In this document: positions 63,543-64,000 of the stretch, piece by piece
How the letters are laid out: the number at the start of each line of letters is the position of its first letter
How positions within the stretch are numbered: position 1 is the first letter of the stretch
Assembly: GCF_002741015.1 (NCBI RefSeq)
Contig: NZ_CP016620.1
Coordinates: 186,001 to 250,000 of the forward strand
Source of the DNA: Microvirga ossetica
GTDB taxonomy: Bacteria; Pseudomonadota; Alphaproteobacteria; Rhizobiales; Beijerinckiaceae
Direction of reading: 5' to 3'
DNA: 64,000 bases
Translations under genes and position numbers: made by a program
The notes under the pieces: generated by a model
Seen by the model: the letters and a program-made list of their open reading frames with translations, nothing else
What the model was told of the DNA's origin: nothing
Database searches by the model: none

Positions 63543-64000
63543 TCACTGGGTTGCCTCCTTTGTCACTTTGTCATGCCCAGACGTTGATCGAATGAGGGTC
63601 ACTTTGGCTGAAGCCAAATGCGCTCGACACGCAAGTTCGACGGCGGAAGTATCGCGCCTGAGCAGTGCTTCGATGTACGTCAGATGCTCCCGAATGGCAA
63701 TTTCGTTGCGTTGTCGTTCGTCCTGCTTGTTCCACTGATAGTGATAGTGGAAAACGAGAGTGATGGTATCATAGAAGCTGTCGATGAACCGGTTGGGCGA
63801 CGCCGAAGTGATGAGGCGGTGGAAGCGGCTGTCGAGGTCGGAAAAATCGTGAAAGCGCTGATCGAGTTCCCCCAGCAGAGCGATATGTTTCTGGCGGAGC
63901 GCCTTGAGTTGCTCCCAAAGAGGAGAGTCTTCAGGCAGAGCGGCAAAGGCCTTCGCCGACCGTACCTCGAACATCTCCCGGATTTCGAAGAGTTCGAGCG
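63543..64000 (-). CDS. GntR-type regulator, C-terminal FCD domain (partial)
   Basis: The gene runs off the right edge; its frame continues upstream of ATG 63974 as LELFEIRE. The visible part is an all-helical FCD ligand domain (DLDSRFHRLITSASPNRFID; REHLTYIEALLRRDTSAVEL; ACRAHLASAKVTL), including the conserved Asp and His residues that bind a metal in this family. The DNA-binding winged helix should lie beyond the window. Target and ligand are unknown. Confidence 0.8.
   Translation of the reverse strand, partial: LELFEIREMFEVRSAKAFAALPEDSPLWEQLKALRQKHIALLGELDQRFHDFSDLDSRFHRLITSASPNRFIDSFYDTITLVFHYHYQWNKQDERQRNEIAIREHLTYIEALLRRDTSAVELACRAHLASAKVTLIRSTSGHDKVTKEATQ

Noticed and set aside
1..64000. 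CRISPR arrays, tRNA or rRNA genes
   Set aside because: No regularly spaced short repeats and no cloverleaf-like or rRNA-like sequence were noticed on reading; no covariance search was possible.

Overview
The window looks like accessory DNA from a GC-rich alphaproteobacterium of the Hyphomicrobiales, most likely near Methylobacteriaceae/Microvirga. The evidence is two HWE-type histidine kinases, several NepR-like small proteins, perfect EcfG-type (general stress response) promoters, three DUF6894 proteins, GcrA-like gene remnants and rhizobial-type IS6, IS110, IS256 and IS5 elements. I saw no rRNA, tRNA, replication or partition genes, so I cannot say whether it is plasmid or chromosome.

Positions 1-35,000 are a loose stress and envelope region with many small, orphan or broken genes. 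Recognisable intact genes include an L,D-transpeptidase, an SDR oxidoreductase, two HWE kinases, an SGNH hydrolase, a DUF2382 stress pair driven by an EcfG promoter, an AraC regulator, a GTP cyclohydrolase/PTPS pair around a PACE efflux protein, and a CorA operon. Decay is heavy: a glutamine amidotransferase, a YihY/BrkB protein, a DUF892 protein, a receiver domain, a duplicate of the stress pair, an exported protein and two GcrA-like copies all carry frameshifts, stop codons or truncations.

Positions 36,800-58,940 form a coherent sugar-catabolic island that looks like a utilisation locus for sulfated galactose/rhamnose-containing oligosaccharides. It has a GH4 glycosidase with a divergent AraC regulator; a rightward operon (solute-binding protein, two permeases, sulfatase, LacI regulator); a convergent leftward operon (sulfatase, LacI regulator, GH36 alpha-galactosidase, GH42 beta-galactosidase); and a second rightward operon (Tat-exported solute-binding protein, two permeases, GH78 alpha-L-rhamnosidase, formylglycine-generating enzyme). 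The last enzyme would mature both sulfatases. Apart from the binding proteins and permeases, all products look cytosolic, so import of intact sulfated oligosaccharides followed by internal desulfation and hydrolysis is the simplest model. Neither transporter has an ATPase gene here.

The island is bracketed by two nearly identical IS6-family elements in the same orientation (35,248-36,061 and 62,128-62,940), giving a pseudo-compound transposon layout of about 27.7 kb. The right flank is a nest of insertions: an IS110 gene is split by a roughly 1.96-kb serine-recombinase element with 26-bp inverted ends and is cut at its 5' side by the IS6 copy, which also truncates another IS6-type element. 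The window ends inside a GntR/FCD-type regulator gene.
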